This document shows positions 1 through 8,841 of a stretch of DNA of 64,000 nt, in pieces. Source of the stretch: an uncultured Candidatus Saccharibacteria bacterium (GTDB taxonomy: Bacteria > Patescibacteriota > Saccharimonadia > Saccharimonadales > Saccharimonadaceae); assembly GCA_937906385.1 (NCBI GenBank), contig CALCYQ010000003.1, positions 152,270-216,269 on the forward strand, given 5' to 3'. The notes beneath the pieces are model-generated. The model did no database searches, was not told the origin of the DNA, and saw nothing but the letters and a program-made list of their open reading frames with translations. The translations under genes were made by a program, and so were the position numbers. The stretch's first letter is position 1. The number at the start of each line of letters is the position of its first letter.

Positions 1-1625
1 TCGGTGCGATAGATGAGGTCATCCTTATCGACGCGGATGATTGGTTTGTTCGGCGGAATTTGAATCACGTCGAGAGCGTAAATCTGCTGGAATTCCTCAG
101 CCTCGGTGAAAGCGGTACCGGTCATACCGGAAAGCTTATTATAAAGGCGGAAGAAATTCTGGAAGGAAACCGTAGCGAGCGTCATAGACTCTTCGCGGAC
201 AGCAACGCCTTCCTTAGCTTCGATGGCCTGATGGAGGCCTTCATTGTAACGGCGGCCATGCATCAAGCGGCCGGTGTGCTCATCGACAATAATAACTTCG
301 CCGGAATTAGTAACGACGTAATCTTTATCACGCTTAAAGAGCGTTTCGGCACGGAGAGCCTGCTCAAGGTGATAAACCACGCGAGTGTTTTCGGTGGAAT
401 AAAGCGTGTCGACGCCGAGAATCTTTTGAACCTTGTCAACGCCCTTATCAGTCAAAGCGACGGTGCGGCGTTTTTCGTCGACGACGTAATCTTCGTCGGA
501 AAGCTGGGCGCAAACCTTAGCAAACTGATAATAGCTCTTTGGGTTGTCGGCAGCTGGCGCGGAAATAATCAATGGCGTACGAGCTTCATCAATCAAGATA
601 GAGTCGACCTCATCGACGATAGCGAAGTTGAGTTCGCGTTGGCGGAGGTATTGCGCATCTTGTACCATGTTGTCGCGAAGATAATCGAAACCGAATTCGT
701 TGTTCGTGCCGTAAGTAACGTCACACTGATAGGCTTCCTTGCGGGTGCATGGGCGAAGATGGCGCATGCGCTCATCGTCGTGGTCTTCGTTGATATATTC
801 TTTGTCGTAGGTGAAGCTAGCCTCGTTAATGATGACACCAACCGAGAGACCGAGGAAATCGTAGAGTTCGCCCATCCAGCCAGCGTCGCGCTGAGCGAGA
901 TAATCGTTGACAGTAACAACATGTACACCGCGACCAGTCAAGGCATTAAGGCAAACTGGCAAGGTAGCCACGAGAGTTTTACCTTCACCAGTCTTCATCT
1001 CAGCCACGTTGCCTTCGTGAAGGACGATGCCACCGATGAGCTGTACGTCAAACGGACGAAGTTTTAAGACGCGGTCGGAAGCTTCACGCACGAGCGCAAA
1101 AGCATCTGGCAAGATCTTGTCGAGCGCACGGTTCGCCTCAGCGATTTTAGCCTTCTTGTCTTCTTTTTTGGTCTTTTTGGCGGCCTTCTTGTCGTCTCTG
1201 TCGGCATTTTTGGCACCTTTAACCTTGGCGATAGCAATCTTGGCTTCGTCTTGCTTTTGGAGCTTTTTGAGCTTGCTCTTGAGTTTTTCGGTTTGAGCCT
1301 GGAGCTCTTCGTCGTCCATTTCGGAATATTTTGGCGCGAGCTTGTTAATATCGACGACGCGTTTTTCGAGACGGCGCAAAGTGCGCTTCTGTGCATCGCC
1401 AAAAATATGTTGCAAAAAGATAGTCAAGCCGGATTTATCGGCGAGTTTATCGGTAGGTTTCTTCTCTTTTTTCGGTTTTTTGGATGCTTTTGCCTTAGCG
1501 TCAGCCTCGGCGACAGCTTTTTTGGAAGTTTTGGTTTTAATCTCCGCTTCTACTGGAGATTTTTTGCCGGATTTTTTGGTTTTTTCAGCCACCCTTTTCT
1601 GATTCTCGGACCTCTTCTCTTTCAT
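1..1625 (-). CDS. secA: Preprotein translocase ATPase SecA (3' end outside window)
   Basis: Motor of Sec secretion: it hydrolyses ATP to push preproteins through SecYEG at the membrane. About 541 N-terminal codons are visible and the gene runs off the left edge. The Walker A motif (TGEGKT) is near residue 212, the preprotein-binding region follows, a GTNNEFGFDYLRD block is present, and Walker B (DEVDSILIDEAR) is near residue 338. Before the core lies a Lys/Ala-rich tail of about 55 residues. A second Lys-rich insert (about residues 100-155) interrupts the first helicase part. I place the start at 1625 because a TATACT -10 (1632-1637, minus) sits 6 nt before that ATG, which predicts a leaderless mRNA. 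hpf and serS lie upstream on the same strand. Identity is secure; the function of the basic extensions is unknown. Confidence 0.95.
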   Translation of the reverse strand, partial: MKEKRSENQKRVAEKTKKSGKKSPVEAEIKTKTSKKAVAEADAKAKASKKPKKEKKPTDKLADKSGLTIFLQHIFGDAQKRTLRRLEKRVVDINKLAPKYSEMDDEELQAQTEKLKSKLKKLQKQDEAKIAIAKVKGAKNADRDDKKAAKKTKKEDKKAKIAEANRALDKILPDAFALVREASDRVLKLRPFDVQLIGGIVLHEGNVAEMKTGEGKTLVATLPVCLNALTGRGVHVVTVNDYLAQRDAGWMGELYDFLGLSVGVIINEASFTYDKEYINEDHDDERMRHLRPCTRKEAYQCDVTYGTNNEFGFDYLRDNMVQDAQYLRQRELNFAIVDEVDSILIDEARTPLIISAPAADNPKSYYQFAKVCAQLSDEDYVVDEKRRTVALTDKGVDKVQKILGVDTLYSTENTRVVYHLEQALRAETLFKRDKDYVVTNSGEVIIVDEHTGRLMHGRRYNEGLHQAIEAKEGVAVREESMTLATVSFQNFFRLYNKLSGMTGTAFTEAEEFQQIYALDVIQIPPNKPIIRVDKDDLIYRT

Positions 1626-1646
1626 CGTTCTAGTATATCACGCGGC

Positions 1647-2003
1647 TTATTTCTTCAAAAAGCGCTTGAGAAATCCTTTCTTGTCGTAATTAGTTTTTTC
1701 GGTCTTAAAACGGCGAATCTGGCCCATCAACTTAGCCTCGAGGATATCGACACCAGCGAAAACGTTGGAAGATTCTTCTTTGGCGTTGAGGACTTTGCCG
1801 CCCGGAATATCTAATGTAGCGGAGATCTCGTATTTGTTGCCGTGATCGCGGTTAACTTGCGTAACCACCACCTTAGCAACGACATCTTTGCGGTTCTGGC
1901 GTGGAAGATAGCGATCGAGCTTGCCGATGCGCTTGTGGACATATTTCTGGAAGCTCTCTTCAACCTTGTAGTTAGAGCCACTAATGTCAATATTTTCAAT
2001 CAT
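1647..2003 (-). CDS. hpf: Ribosome hibernation-promoting factor, short HPF/YfiA type
   Basis: Binds the 30S decoding centre and inactivates or preserves ribosomes in slow growth. The 118-residue protein has the usual order: an N-terminal strand, a YVHKRIGKL-type helix, a VVAKVVVTQ strand, and a final helix with Asp/Ala-rich start. It lacks the C-terminal dimerisation domain of long HPF, so it is the short type. The chosen ATG (2003) lies 1 nt after the serS stop and has an AGGAG site about 10 nt upstream. An in-frame ATG at 2024 would overlap serS and is less likely. It is probably co-transcribed with serS. Confidence 0.88.
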   Translation of the reverse strand: MIENIDISGSNYKVEESFQKYVHKRIGKLDRYLPRQNRKDVVAKVVVTQVNRDHGNKYEISATLDIPGGKVLNAKEESSNVFAGVDILEAKLMGQIRRFKTEKTNYDKKGFLKRFLKK

Positions 2004-2004
2004 G

Positions 2005-3306
2005 TTATAGGATCTCCTTTCCATCCATATATTTACGCAAAACTTCAGGAATACGAACCGTCATATCCTCGTTTTGGTAATTCTCGATAATTGCAATCAT
2101 AATGCGACCCAGCGCAAAGGCGGTAGCGTCGTTCGTATGAACGAGCTCTACCTCGCCATCCTCGCGGCGCACGCGAGTGTTGAGGCGACGCGACTGGTAG
2201 TCGGTCATATAATCTGCGGTATGAGTTTCGCGGTACTTATTTTGGCCCGGGAGCCAAACTTCCATGTCGATACCGCGAGCGTCAGGCTTGCCAATATCGA
2301 AAGTACATTTGCGAATCACGCGGTATGGAAGTCGAAGTTGTTCAATCAGCCAGCGTTGAATGGCAACGAAGAGTTCGTGCTCCTGGCGGCTAGTTTCTTT
2401 AGTGGAGAAGCTCTCCATCTCAAGTTTGTCGAATTGGTGCATGCGGATAATGCCTTCCATATCTTTGCCGTAAGTGCCGGCTTCTTGACGGAAGGAGGTC
2501 GCATAGCCCAAATAACGGACTGGAAGTTCGGATTCTGGGAAAATTTCGTTAGCATGCATGGAGCCAAGTACGTGCTCGGCGCTACCTTGGAGCCAGAGCT
2601 CTTCGCCCTCGATCTTGTAGCGGTCTTCGCGCGGCTCAAGGCGATCCATGGCATCATACATCTCGGTACGGAGCATGAGTGGCGGCAAAACGAGCGTAAA
2701 TGGCTTGCTCGAGAGGCCAGTGAGCTTATTTTTCTTGATAATTTCTTTAATCACGCCCTCGTTGGAGAGGCTGTTCATGACGAAATTGACGACGGCCATC
2801 TGAAGCTTAACCATGTCGCCTTTGATGTAGGCGAAGCGGGCACCAGTAACCTTGGCGGCACGCTCTTTGTCAATCCAGCCACGAGCCATGCCGATTTCGT
2901 AATGATTTTTTGGCTCGAAAGCAAATTTGGTTGGCTCACCAATTACCTCGGCAACTTCGTTGTCGTCTTCAGAGAGGCCAACTGGCACGTCATCTTCTGG
3001 GACGTTTGGAATTAACTTCAATTTGGCCAGATAAGATGGTTCAACTTCGGAAAGTTTGGATTCGAGTTCGGATAGCTCGCTCTTGAGCTCTTTGCCACGG
3101 GAAATCAGCTTCTGATCCGGCTTACCGTTTTTCATCTGCGCAGAGATTTGATTGCGTTCTTGGCGCAAGCTGTCAATTTTCTGCGATAGACTCTTGCGCT
3201 CGTCATCGAGCTGGAGCACCTCATCGAGGTCTATATCATAGGCCTTGTTATGAATGGCGTCCTCGACCTTCTGGCGATTCGCACGGATATAGTTAATATC
3301 TAACAT
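2005..3306 (-). CDS. serS: Seryl-tRNA synthetase
   Basis: Charges tRNA-Ser with serine in the cytoplasm. The 433-residue length is normal for class II SerRS. Residues 1-110 form the tRNA-binding antiparallel coiled coil (many Leu/Glu/Lys, SLRQERNQISAQ). The catalytic domain carries motif 2 (TSFRQEAGTYGKDMEG near 268) and motif 3 (NDATAFALGRIMIA near 390). A TAGAAT -10 (3316-3321, minus) lies 9 nt before the ATG, so the mRNA is nearly leaderless. hpf follows with 1 nt between stop and start. Confidence 0.96.
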   Translation of the reverse strand: MLDINYIRANRQKVEDAIHNKAYDIDLDEVLQLDDERKSLSQKIDSLRQERNQISAQMKNGKPDQKLISRGKELKSELSELESKLSEVEPSYLAKLKLIPNVPEDDVPVGLSEDDNEVAEVIGEPTKFAFEPKNHYEIGMARGWIDKERAAKVTGARFAYIKGDMVKLQMAVVNFVMNSLSNEGVIKEIIKKNKLTGLSSKPFTLVLPPLMLRTEMYDAMDRLEPREDRYKIEGEELWLQGSAEHVLGSMHANEIFPESELPVRYLGYATSFRQEAGTYGKDMEGIIRMHQFDKLEMESFSTKETSRQEHELFVAIQRWLIEQLRLPYRVIRKCTFDIGKPDARGIDMEVWLPGQNKYRETHTADYMTDYQSRRLNTRVRREDGEVELVHTNDATAFALGRIMIAIIENYQNEDMTVRIPEVLRKYMDGKEIL

Positions 3307-3326
3307 AGTACTTATATTCTACCATC

Positions 3327-3354
3327 AAACCACCGTTGTGACTAGCGGTGGTTT
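3327..3354 (-). terminator. Hairpin downstream of the NrdD-like gene
   Basis: A perfect 9-bp stem (AAACCACCG / CGGTGGTTT) with a 10-nt loop sits between the stop of the gene at 3387 and the serS promoter. It probably ends the minus-strand transcript. The stem itself supplies only three terminal Ts, so termination strength is uncertain. Confidence 0.55.
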
Positions 3355-3386
3355 AAGATATTTACAGATTAGGACAGAATTGGTTT

Positions 3387-3824
3387 TTAAGCGCAAGCAT
3401 AAGCGATATTATGAGCGACGGCCTGTTGCTCAAGACGCTCGGCGCGCGTAGCATCGTCAATACTGGAATTGACAGAATGTTTGACGCGAGCTTTTTCTTC
3501 GGCTTTCTTGCCATCGTTCCAGCGGTCGAGCGTGCCGACAAGATAGCCGGTAATGCGGCGGAGACGCTCAAATTTGTCGCCAAAATATTGACTGTGGTCA
3601 TCGAAATAAGATTTGGCAGTGTCAAGATTGCCGTTTTTCGCGATGAGTGCGGCGCCGGTTTCGACAAGGCGACTCACATGCAGATTTTCGTAATTGTCGA
3701 GCTCTTTGAGTGCGGCCTCGATGTCTTTTTTAGAGACTTTGGCGTAAGAATTGAGCGATTTCGCATAGCGCTCAAGGTCGAACTTAGTCGCGTCGCTGGC
3801 ATCAAAATAAATGATATTTTTCAT
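3387..3824 (-). CDS. Small protein resembling the C-terminus of anaerobic ribonucleotide reductase NrdD
   Basis: The 145-residue protein has no full reductase barrel. Residues about 84-113 (RLRRITGYLVGTLDRWNDGK and the RVKH that follows) resemble the C-terminal glycyl-radical segment of class III ribonucleotide reductase, with the TGYL glycine at the radical position. No CxxC zinc site is visible. The first 80 residues are helical and unrecognised. The upstream promoter (TTGACC-17-TATAAT, minus strand) carries two NrdR-type boxes, independent support for a dNTP-synthesis role. A GAGGAAG site precedes the ATG. By analogy with YfiD/GrcA, which replaces the damaged radical domain of pyruvate formate-lyase, it could be a spare radical domain, but that is inference. 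It may instead be a regulator or a decayed fragment. Confidence 0.5.
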   Translation of the reverse strand: MKNIIYFDASDATKFDLERYAKSLNSYAKVSKKDIEAALKELDNYENLHVSRLVETGAALIAKNGNLDTAKSYFDDHSQYFGDKFERLRRITGYLVGTLDRWNDGKKAEEKARVKHSVNSSIDDATRAERLEQQAVAHNIAYACA

Positions 3825-3881
3825 AGTAATCTTCCTCGTTTATTGATAATTGTTTCTGATTTGCTCTAGCAATTTAATTTA

Positions 3882-3936
3882 ATTATAAGCACTATATATA
3901 GCGTGGTCAATAGTCAAATTACGCTATATCTAGCGT
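3882..3936 (-). promoter_or_regulatory. Promoter with paired NrdR boxes for the NrdD-like gene
   Basis: On the minus strand, TTGACC (3905-3910) and TATAAT (3882-3887) are 17 bp apart. The spacer holds a near-consensus NrdR box at 3889-3904 (CACTATATATAG core). A second box at 3921-3936 (CGCTATATCTAGCG core) lies 16 bp away, just upstream of the -35. Paired 16-bp boxes about three helical turns apart are the known NrdR arrangement. NrdR represses ribonucleotide reductase genes in response to ATP/dATP. Confidence 0.78.
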
Positions 3937-3985
3937 TATTGTAAATATTACAACACTATATCTTAACGGTTCATACATTAGCATA

Positions 3986-4014
3986 TTGATTTTTTGGGCA
4001 AAATATGCTATAAT
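3986..4014 (+). promoter_or_regulatory. Promoter of the gene at 4103
   Basis: TTGATT (3986-3991) and an extended TATAAT (4009-4014, preceded by TATGC) are spaced by 17 bp. Transcription from here gives a leader of about 80 nt with a small CCGC/GCGG hairpin before the ribosome site. Confidence 0.7.
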
Positions 4015-4102
4015 AGATATAGTGTCCGCGATTTTCGATGCGGATATGGTTGTTTTTGGCCAATTGGCGTCAAACCCAATTGCGACTCGGGGAGGTGAGT
4101 AT

Positions 4103-4504
4103 ATGGCAACAAAAACAAGGAAGTCGTACGAGGAGTATCTGGACGATCTGGGCAATGCCCTGATGGACCGCGGGGAGTTCGATGCGACTCTGTGTCAGCT
4201 TTATCAAACGAAGAAGGAACTGCGTAAGCAGGCTCGCAAGGCGAAGTGGTTCTCCGAAGAACGCTACGAGAAGTGGGCGGAGTATTACACCTGCAGGGCA
4301 GATATCGTGCGTATGGAGAGAACTATCCGACACAACAATCGCAAGATTGAAGCCATCGAGAACTGCATTGCCAGGTTTGGCATCCCGCCTCAGCCGGAAG
4401 ACGCAGAGCCGGAACACGTTGAGGCCGAACAGGTCGATCCGCCGAGTGGCGGCCCGAAGATCAGCTATTTTTCCGAAGCAGATTTCGACGACCAGACCGA
4501 GTAA
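4103..4504 (+). CDS. Hypothetical 133-residue charged helical protein
   Basis: Not recognised. The protein is helical and strongly charged (Arg/Lys/Glu-rich residues 1-95, with a conserved-looking TLCQLYQTKKELRKQARK stretch and an IVRMERTIRHNNRKIEAIE coiled-coil segment) and ends in an acidic Pro/Glu tail. No membrane segment or signal peptide. The ATG at 4103 is preceded by an excellent GGAGGTGAG site (4091-4099), and an in-frame start near 3986 would overlap the promoter. CTG- and GCC-rich codon use differs from the AT-leaning neighbours, which suggests transfer or special expression. A strong terminator follows. Confidence 0.7.
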   Translation: MATKTRKSYEEYLDDLGNALMDRGEFDATLCQLYQTKKELRKQARKAKWFSEERYEKWAEYYTCRADIVRMERTIRHNNRKIEAIENCIARFGIPPQPEDAEPEHVEAEQVDPPSGGPKISYFSEADFDDQTE

Positions 4505-4518
4505 CGACTCGCACCTTT

Positions 4519-4547
4519 GCGCCCGGGCCTTGCGCCCGGGCTTTTTC
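4519..4547 (+). terminator. Rho-independent terminator
   Basis: An 8-bp GCCCGGGC stem (4521-4528 with 4534-4541), short loop, then TTTTT. It ends the gene at 4103. Confidence 0.88.
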
Positions 4548-4578
4548 CTACCCTTTTTTTACGTGCTACAATATACTT

Positions 4579-4932
4579 ATGGATAAAAAGCTGAAAGATT
4601 ATATAGATTTTATTGAAAAGGCCGCTGAGAAGCCGTCTAATGAGCTCATAGAGTATCACAAAACCATGACTCAGCAATTTCAGCACGAACGCTTCATCCA
4701 CCTCATTGTAACGATGTTTTTCGCGCTATTTATGATTATTTTCTTTATTCTCTTCTTGCTGCTCGCGATTTATTTGCCGACCAATGGTGCCTCAAACTTC
4801 TTGATGATTGGCATTGGTTTAATTCTGGCGATCCTCTTCGTGGTGACACTATTTTACGTGCGCCATTATTATCAACTTGAAAATGGCACCCAAAAACTTG
4901 AAGAGCTTACCAAGAAGCTCTTCAAGCATTAA
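4579..4932 (+). CDS. Small two-TM membrane protein
   Basis: Not recognised. The 117 residues comprise a cytoplasmic helical N-terminus (1-37), two hydrophobic segments (about 41-65 and 72-95) joined by a short PTNGAS turn, and a basic C-terminal helix. This predicts both ends inside. A TACAAT -10 (4567-4572) lies exactly 6 nt before the ATG, so the mRNA should be leaderless. It converges on the WG-like operon. Confidence 0.72.
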   Translation: MDKKLKDYIDFIEKAAEKPSNELIEYHKTMTQQFQHERFIHLIVTMFFALFMIIFFILFLLLAIYLPTNGASNFLMIGIGLILAILFVVTLFYVRHYYQLENGTQKLEELTKKLFKH

Positions 4933-4953
4933 TTTTTATCTCTATTTTTGCGA

Positions 4954-6831
4954 TTATTCGCTGTAGAATTCTTTCGCTTCGTAGTTGTAGTAGCGATATT
5001 TGTCGCCGTCCTCGATGCGGAAGTAATCATCCTTGAGATCAATGTCGCTCGACTCGAATTCGAGAGTGGCCTTGTACTCGCTGTCGAGAAGGACATATTT
5101 GTAATCGTAGTAACCAGTGCCGACTTTCTTGCGGGCAAAGAGTAGGCCATGATCTTCGATGGCGAAGTCAATATATTCAGTGCCAGAGATGAGCTCTTTG
5201 CCTTGGCTGTCGATGAGTTTATATTTCACATCCTCATCGTAGTAGGTGCTACCGGTTTGGACTACGAAGTAGTTGTGGCCAATGCTCGAAATGCGATATG
5301 AGCGGTCATAAACCTTTTTGCCATCTTTGTCATAAAGGTAATAACCCTCTTCGCGCTTTTCGTCGCCAGGACAGTTATAGGAACAACCGTAGTCATAGAC
5401 AAGAATTGTGCCATCTTTGGAGATGCTGCGCACGGTACTACCGATACTGCTGGTGAAGATTTCCGTGCCGTCATCTTTAATGAGCGTAGTCTTGCGCTCC
5501 TTATAGTCGCCAGTGCGGATGGAGAAGTAGATATTATTATCTTCGTCGCGAATGATGCTTTGGTCGTAAACGTTGCTATAGGTCTTTACGACGTCGTTGC
5601 CGGAGTAAATGGCGAGCTCATCGCTGCTATTGTTGAGCACATAATAGTGGTTCGCGTCAGCATAATAAGCACGCTTGCCGTCCTTGGTGGAATCTGGATA
5701 TTCGCGGAGTTTGCCGTCGTCGGTGATTGGATAGTCATAATCATCCTTTTCACAAACGACCATATAGGCAGAAACTGAAAGCTTCTTGCTGCCGCAGATA
5801 GTTTCGCCGTCGTAGACGTTCTTGTTGACGTAGTAGAGCGATTTGCGCTCATCGCGGCTCTTGTAATCTTCAGAATATTCAGTCAAGAAGATGCGGTCTT
5901 GATCAAAGACGCGGTCAACTTGGTAAATACCAGAGATGCCTTCCTCGGTCTTATAGAGTTCTTCGAGCTTATTGGCGCCATAGATGGCCAAGCCGCCACT
6001 GTAAGACAAAACTACATAGTTGTCGTTGTCTTCACCATTATATTTCTCGCCCATCGAGAGGTATGGCGTGGAGCTGCTCTCGAAACTTAGCGCACGCTTG
6101 CCGTAGGCATTGTAGAGATCATATTCATTATCTTCGCCCTTGATGATGACAAATGGAATATCGTCGTCACCGATGAATGCGGAGGAAAGGAACGGTGCAG
6201 AAACGGTGGTAACTTCTTTGCCGGAGCCGTTGAAGAGAATGTAGCCCATGCCGTTTTCGTCAATCTTGTCGGAAACCGCATAGAGGCCGGCGCCAACTTC
6301 GAAGATTTCGCCCTCATATTGGTCGAAATCGACCGACATTTCGCCGTTGTCCTTAATGACGCCATATTTGCCATCTTTCTTGACAAGTGCGGCACCGTTA
6401 ATGATTTCACCACAATCATCAAAGGTAGCGTCCGACAGGCGTTCGCCGCTCTTATTAAAGAGGATATATTTGTCGTCCTTATTCTTGATGAAGAAGGCGT
6501 CAGTTTCGTAAATTGGTTTATTGAAAGTGCTGCCAGTGAGATTAATAATCAGAATAATCACGCCCACGATGGCTAATACACCAACGATAAGGCCGACGAT
6601 AAGACCGATTTTCTTACCACCTTTTTTAGCCTTTGGGGTTTTTGGCTCACCCGTGGCTGGAGCTGGCGCAGCTGGTACTGTTGGGGCTGGAGCTGGCGCC
6701 GGTTGTGGTGTTGGCTGTGGCGCTGGCGCTGGAGCTGGCTGCGGAGCCGGCGCTGGAGCTGGCTGCGGAGCCGGCGTCGGCGTTGGTGCCGGTGCTGGAG
6801 TTGGGTTGATATTTGGATTATTGGGGTCCAT
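4954..6831 (-). CDS. Membrane-anchored WG-like repeat protein, paralogue 3
   Basis: The 625 residues start with a cytoplasmic tail almost entirely made of Pro-Ala-Pro-Gln repeats (1-60), then a basic KKGGKK stretch, one TM (about 75-97) and a long ectodomain. The ectodomain repeats a beta motif of the type DGKYGVIKDNGE and DKYILFNKSGERL, like WG or beta-propeller repeats, rich in Tyr, Asp and Lys. Function unknown; an adhesive or ligand-binding surface role is inferred. It is third in an operon with two paralogues upstream and has its own AGGAGG site 15 nt after the preceding stop. Confidence 0.75.
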   Translation of the reverse strand: MDPNNPNINPTPAPAPTPTPAPQPAPAPAPQPAPAPAPQPTPQPAPAPAPTVPAAPAPATGEPKTPKAKKGGKKIGLIVGLIVGVLAIVGVIILIINLTGSTFNKPIYETDAFFIKNKDDKYILFNKSGERLSDATFDDCGEIINGAALVKKDGKYGVIKDNGEMSVDFDQYEGEIFEVGAGLYAVSDKIDENGMGYILFNGSGKEVTTVSAPFLSSAFIGDDDIPFVIIKGEDNEYDLYNAYGKRALSFESSSTPYLSMGEKYNGEDNDNYVVLSYSGGLAIYGANKLEELYKTEEGISGIYQVDRVFDQDRIFLTEYSEDYKSRDERKSLYYVNKNVYDGETICGSKKLSVSAYMVVCEKDDYDYPITDDGKLREYPDSTKDGKRAYYADANHYYVLNNSSDELAIYSGNDVVKTYSNVYDQSIIRDEDNNIYFSIRTGDYKERKTTLIKDDGTEIFTSSIGSTVRSISKDGTILVYDYGCSYNCPGDEKREEGYYLYDKDGKKVYDRSYRISSIGHNYFVVQTGSTYYDEDVKYKLIDSQGKELISGTEYIDFAIEDHGLLFARKKVGTGYYDYKYVLLDSEYKATLEFESSDIDLKDDYFRIEDGDKYRYYNYEAKEFYSE

Positions 6832-6846
6832 TTTTCCTCCTATTTA

Positions 6847-8838
6847 TTACTCGTAAGTATAAAACTTTTCACCTTTTAATGTATAGAGCTCGGTCACCGA
6901 ACCGCCACGGACGGCAACATGATTTTGCTTGAGCGTAGTCTTACCGGAGAAGCTACCAACAGTATTGAATTCACCATCGATAGCATCGGCAGTGCCATCA
7001 TCGCGAACGCCGAGATATATATTATATTGCTGGCTGTAAGTAAGCTCTTTATAAACATTGTCTGGAATTAGCTCCTTGCCGCTCTCTGGGTCGATGATGA
7101 ATTTGTAGGTTTTGTTATTAATAAAGTATTTGCCATTCAGGTCCGTGACAGCATTGTAATCAAAACTGCCTTCGTACTTGACGTTGAAATCTTTATCGTA
7201 GATGACGCTTTTGTAGCCGCTACTAATACGGTTGCCGTAGATATCTTGCGGGATATTATTTTGCTCTTTGCCGCTCGATAGGAGTTTGCCGTCGCGGTCG
7301 TATGAATTGTAGACATAGGTGCCATACGTACTGCCAGCTTGCTCCTGAGAGATGCTAAAGTAGTATTTACCGTCAATTACGGATTTGTAATAGCTGATCG
7401 AAGATAAGCTACGCACGGTGTTAGTAACTTTGCCGTCGCTATAGAATTGAATCGTATAATCTTCGGCCTTCGTATCGTTGGCGATTTTAGCAAAATGCGT
7501 TGGATCAATGCGAGCAAAGTTAATGCTCTTATTCCCCTCCTTAGTGCGATAAGCCGGAACGGCGATGAAATTAAACGACGTGTCCATCATCGTGTAGTTA
7601 GGATGATAATAGCCAGTGTCATAGGAGCCACTGGAATTATCGTCCGTATAGAAGTAGCAGCTAGTTTTTTGTCTCACTCCACCGTCTTTCGAGATGTAGC
7701 CAGCATTCTCGATACTAATTGAAGCGCTAGATTCTAGCTCCTTGTATTCGCCGTTATATTTAACGCCGTATTTGTTCTTATCTTTCGCATCTTGCAATAA
7801 GACACAGGCAAAATCCTCAGAATAAGACCGGATATCCATCGTGCTGCCGGTTTCTTGTTCGAAAAAGATTTCGTTTGTATTGACGTTCATAATATAGACA
7901 TGCTTTTTGCCACGAACGGAATAGGCAATCGAATTTTTCTCGAATTCAATCTCCGGCTTGTCGGACGAATCGAATTCAAGAAGTTTTTCGCCATTAGCGT
8001 CGTAGAAGAAATATTTGTCATCCTTTAGGAATAGGAAAGTACCATTCGCATCAAGGCGTTCAATCGTACCGCCGTATTCCGCAACAGTAGTATTGTCACC
8101 ACTAATCAACTTATGGCCACCATTCTCAGTGGCAACATCATAAAGCGCGCCATATTGCTGAATTTTAGTATAAATGCCGAAGTCGACGCTCATCTTGCCG
8201 CCGGCTGACATAATACCGAATTTCTCGCCGGCCTCGTCGGTTACAAGAGCATAGCCTTTAACGAAATCGGTAGCCGAGCCGTAGACAAAGCCTGTAAGTG
8301 GTTTGCCCTCTTCGCTAAAGACGGCATAGTTGCCATCGTCGAGTTTTTCGCGCACAAAGAAAGACTTCGCTTCCGTGTCGAGGCTACCACGAGTAAGGTT
8401 GGCGATTAGTGGCACAATGACAAAGATAATTAATAGGGTTAATACTGCCACGCCGGCAACGCTACCGGCAATGATGCCGATCAGTTTCTTGTTAATTGGC
8501 TTCTTTTCGGTTTTTTGGTCGTCATTCTTAATGGCGCCCGCCACTGGCAAGTCTGGCTCCGGCGGTACCGTGTAACTGTCGTCTTTCGACTGCTCTTTTG
8601 GCGCCGATTCTGATGCGGCCGGCGCGGATGGCGCAGCGGTTGAATCATCATGTGCAATCATGACCGTCTCGTCTGGGACGAGTGAGCCGGTATCATTCAT
8701 CAAGCTAGTCTCGGCTGGCGTCGTAGCGGTATCTTCGCTAGGGATAATTGATGCTACTGGCAAATCGCTGGATCCACCCGCGTCAGTGCTCGGAGTTGGA
8801 TCTGGAATTAAGCTGCCCGTTTTATTGTCGTCTTCCAT
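6847..8838 (-). CDS. Membrane-anchored WG-like repeat protein, paralogue 2
   Basis: 663 residues with the same plan: a Ser/Pro/Asp-rich cytoplasmic tail (1-115), a KKPINKK basic stop, one TM (about 120-146) and an ectodomain of WG-like beta repeats (DGNYAVFSEEGKPL, GEKFGIMSAGGKMSV). The tail is acidic and Ser-rich rather than PA-repeat, so the cytoplasmic part has diverged faster than the ectodomain. The start lies 3 nt after the upstream stop, so translation is probably coupled. No enzyme motif is seen. Confidence 0.75.
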   Translation of the reverse strand: MEDDNKTGSLIPDPTPSTDAGGSSDLPVASIIPSEDTATTPAETSLMNDTGSLVPDETVMIAHDDSTAAPSAPAASESAPKEQSKDDSYTVPPEPDLPVAGAIKNDDQKTEKKPINKKLIGIIAGSVAGVAVLTLLIIFVIVPLIANLTRGSLDTEAKSFFVREKLDDGNYAVFSEEGKPLTGFVYGSATDFVKGYALVTDEAGEKFGIMSAGGKMSVDFGIYTKIQQYGALYDVATENGGHKLISGDNTTVAEYGGTIERLDANGTFLFLKDDKYFFYDANGEKLLEFDSSDKPEIEFEKNSIAYSVRGKKHVYIMNVNTNEIFFEQETGSTMDIRSYSEDFACVLLQDAKDKNKYGVKYNGEYKELESSASISIENAGYISKDGGVRQKTSCYFYTDDNSSGSYDTGYYHPNYTMMDTSFNFIAVPAYRTKEGNKSINFARIDPTHFAKIANDTKAEDYTIQFYSDGKVTNTVRSLSSISYYKSVIDGKYYFSISQEQAGSTYGTYVYNSYDRDGKLLSSGKEQNNIPQDIYGNRISSGYKSVIYDKDFNVKYEGSFDYNAVTDLNGKYFINNKTYKFIIDPESGKELIPDNVYKELTYSQQYNIYLGVRDDGTADAIDGEFNTVGSFSGKTTLKQNHVAVRGGSVTELYTLKGEKFYTYE

Positions 8839-8841
8839 AGA

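Noticed and set aside
1027..1814. Several overlapping plus-strand ORFs across the secA start
   Set aside because: Low-complexity Phe/Leu-rich shadows of the Lys-rich SecA region.
3953..3968. Possible third NrdR box
   Set aside because: The left half matches and the 32-bp phase fits, but the right half is degraded, so I do not count it.
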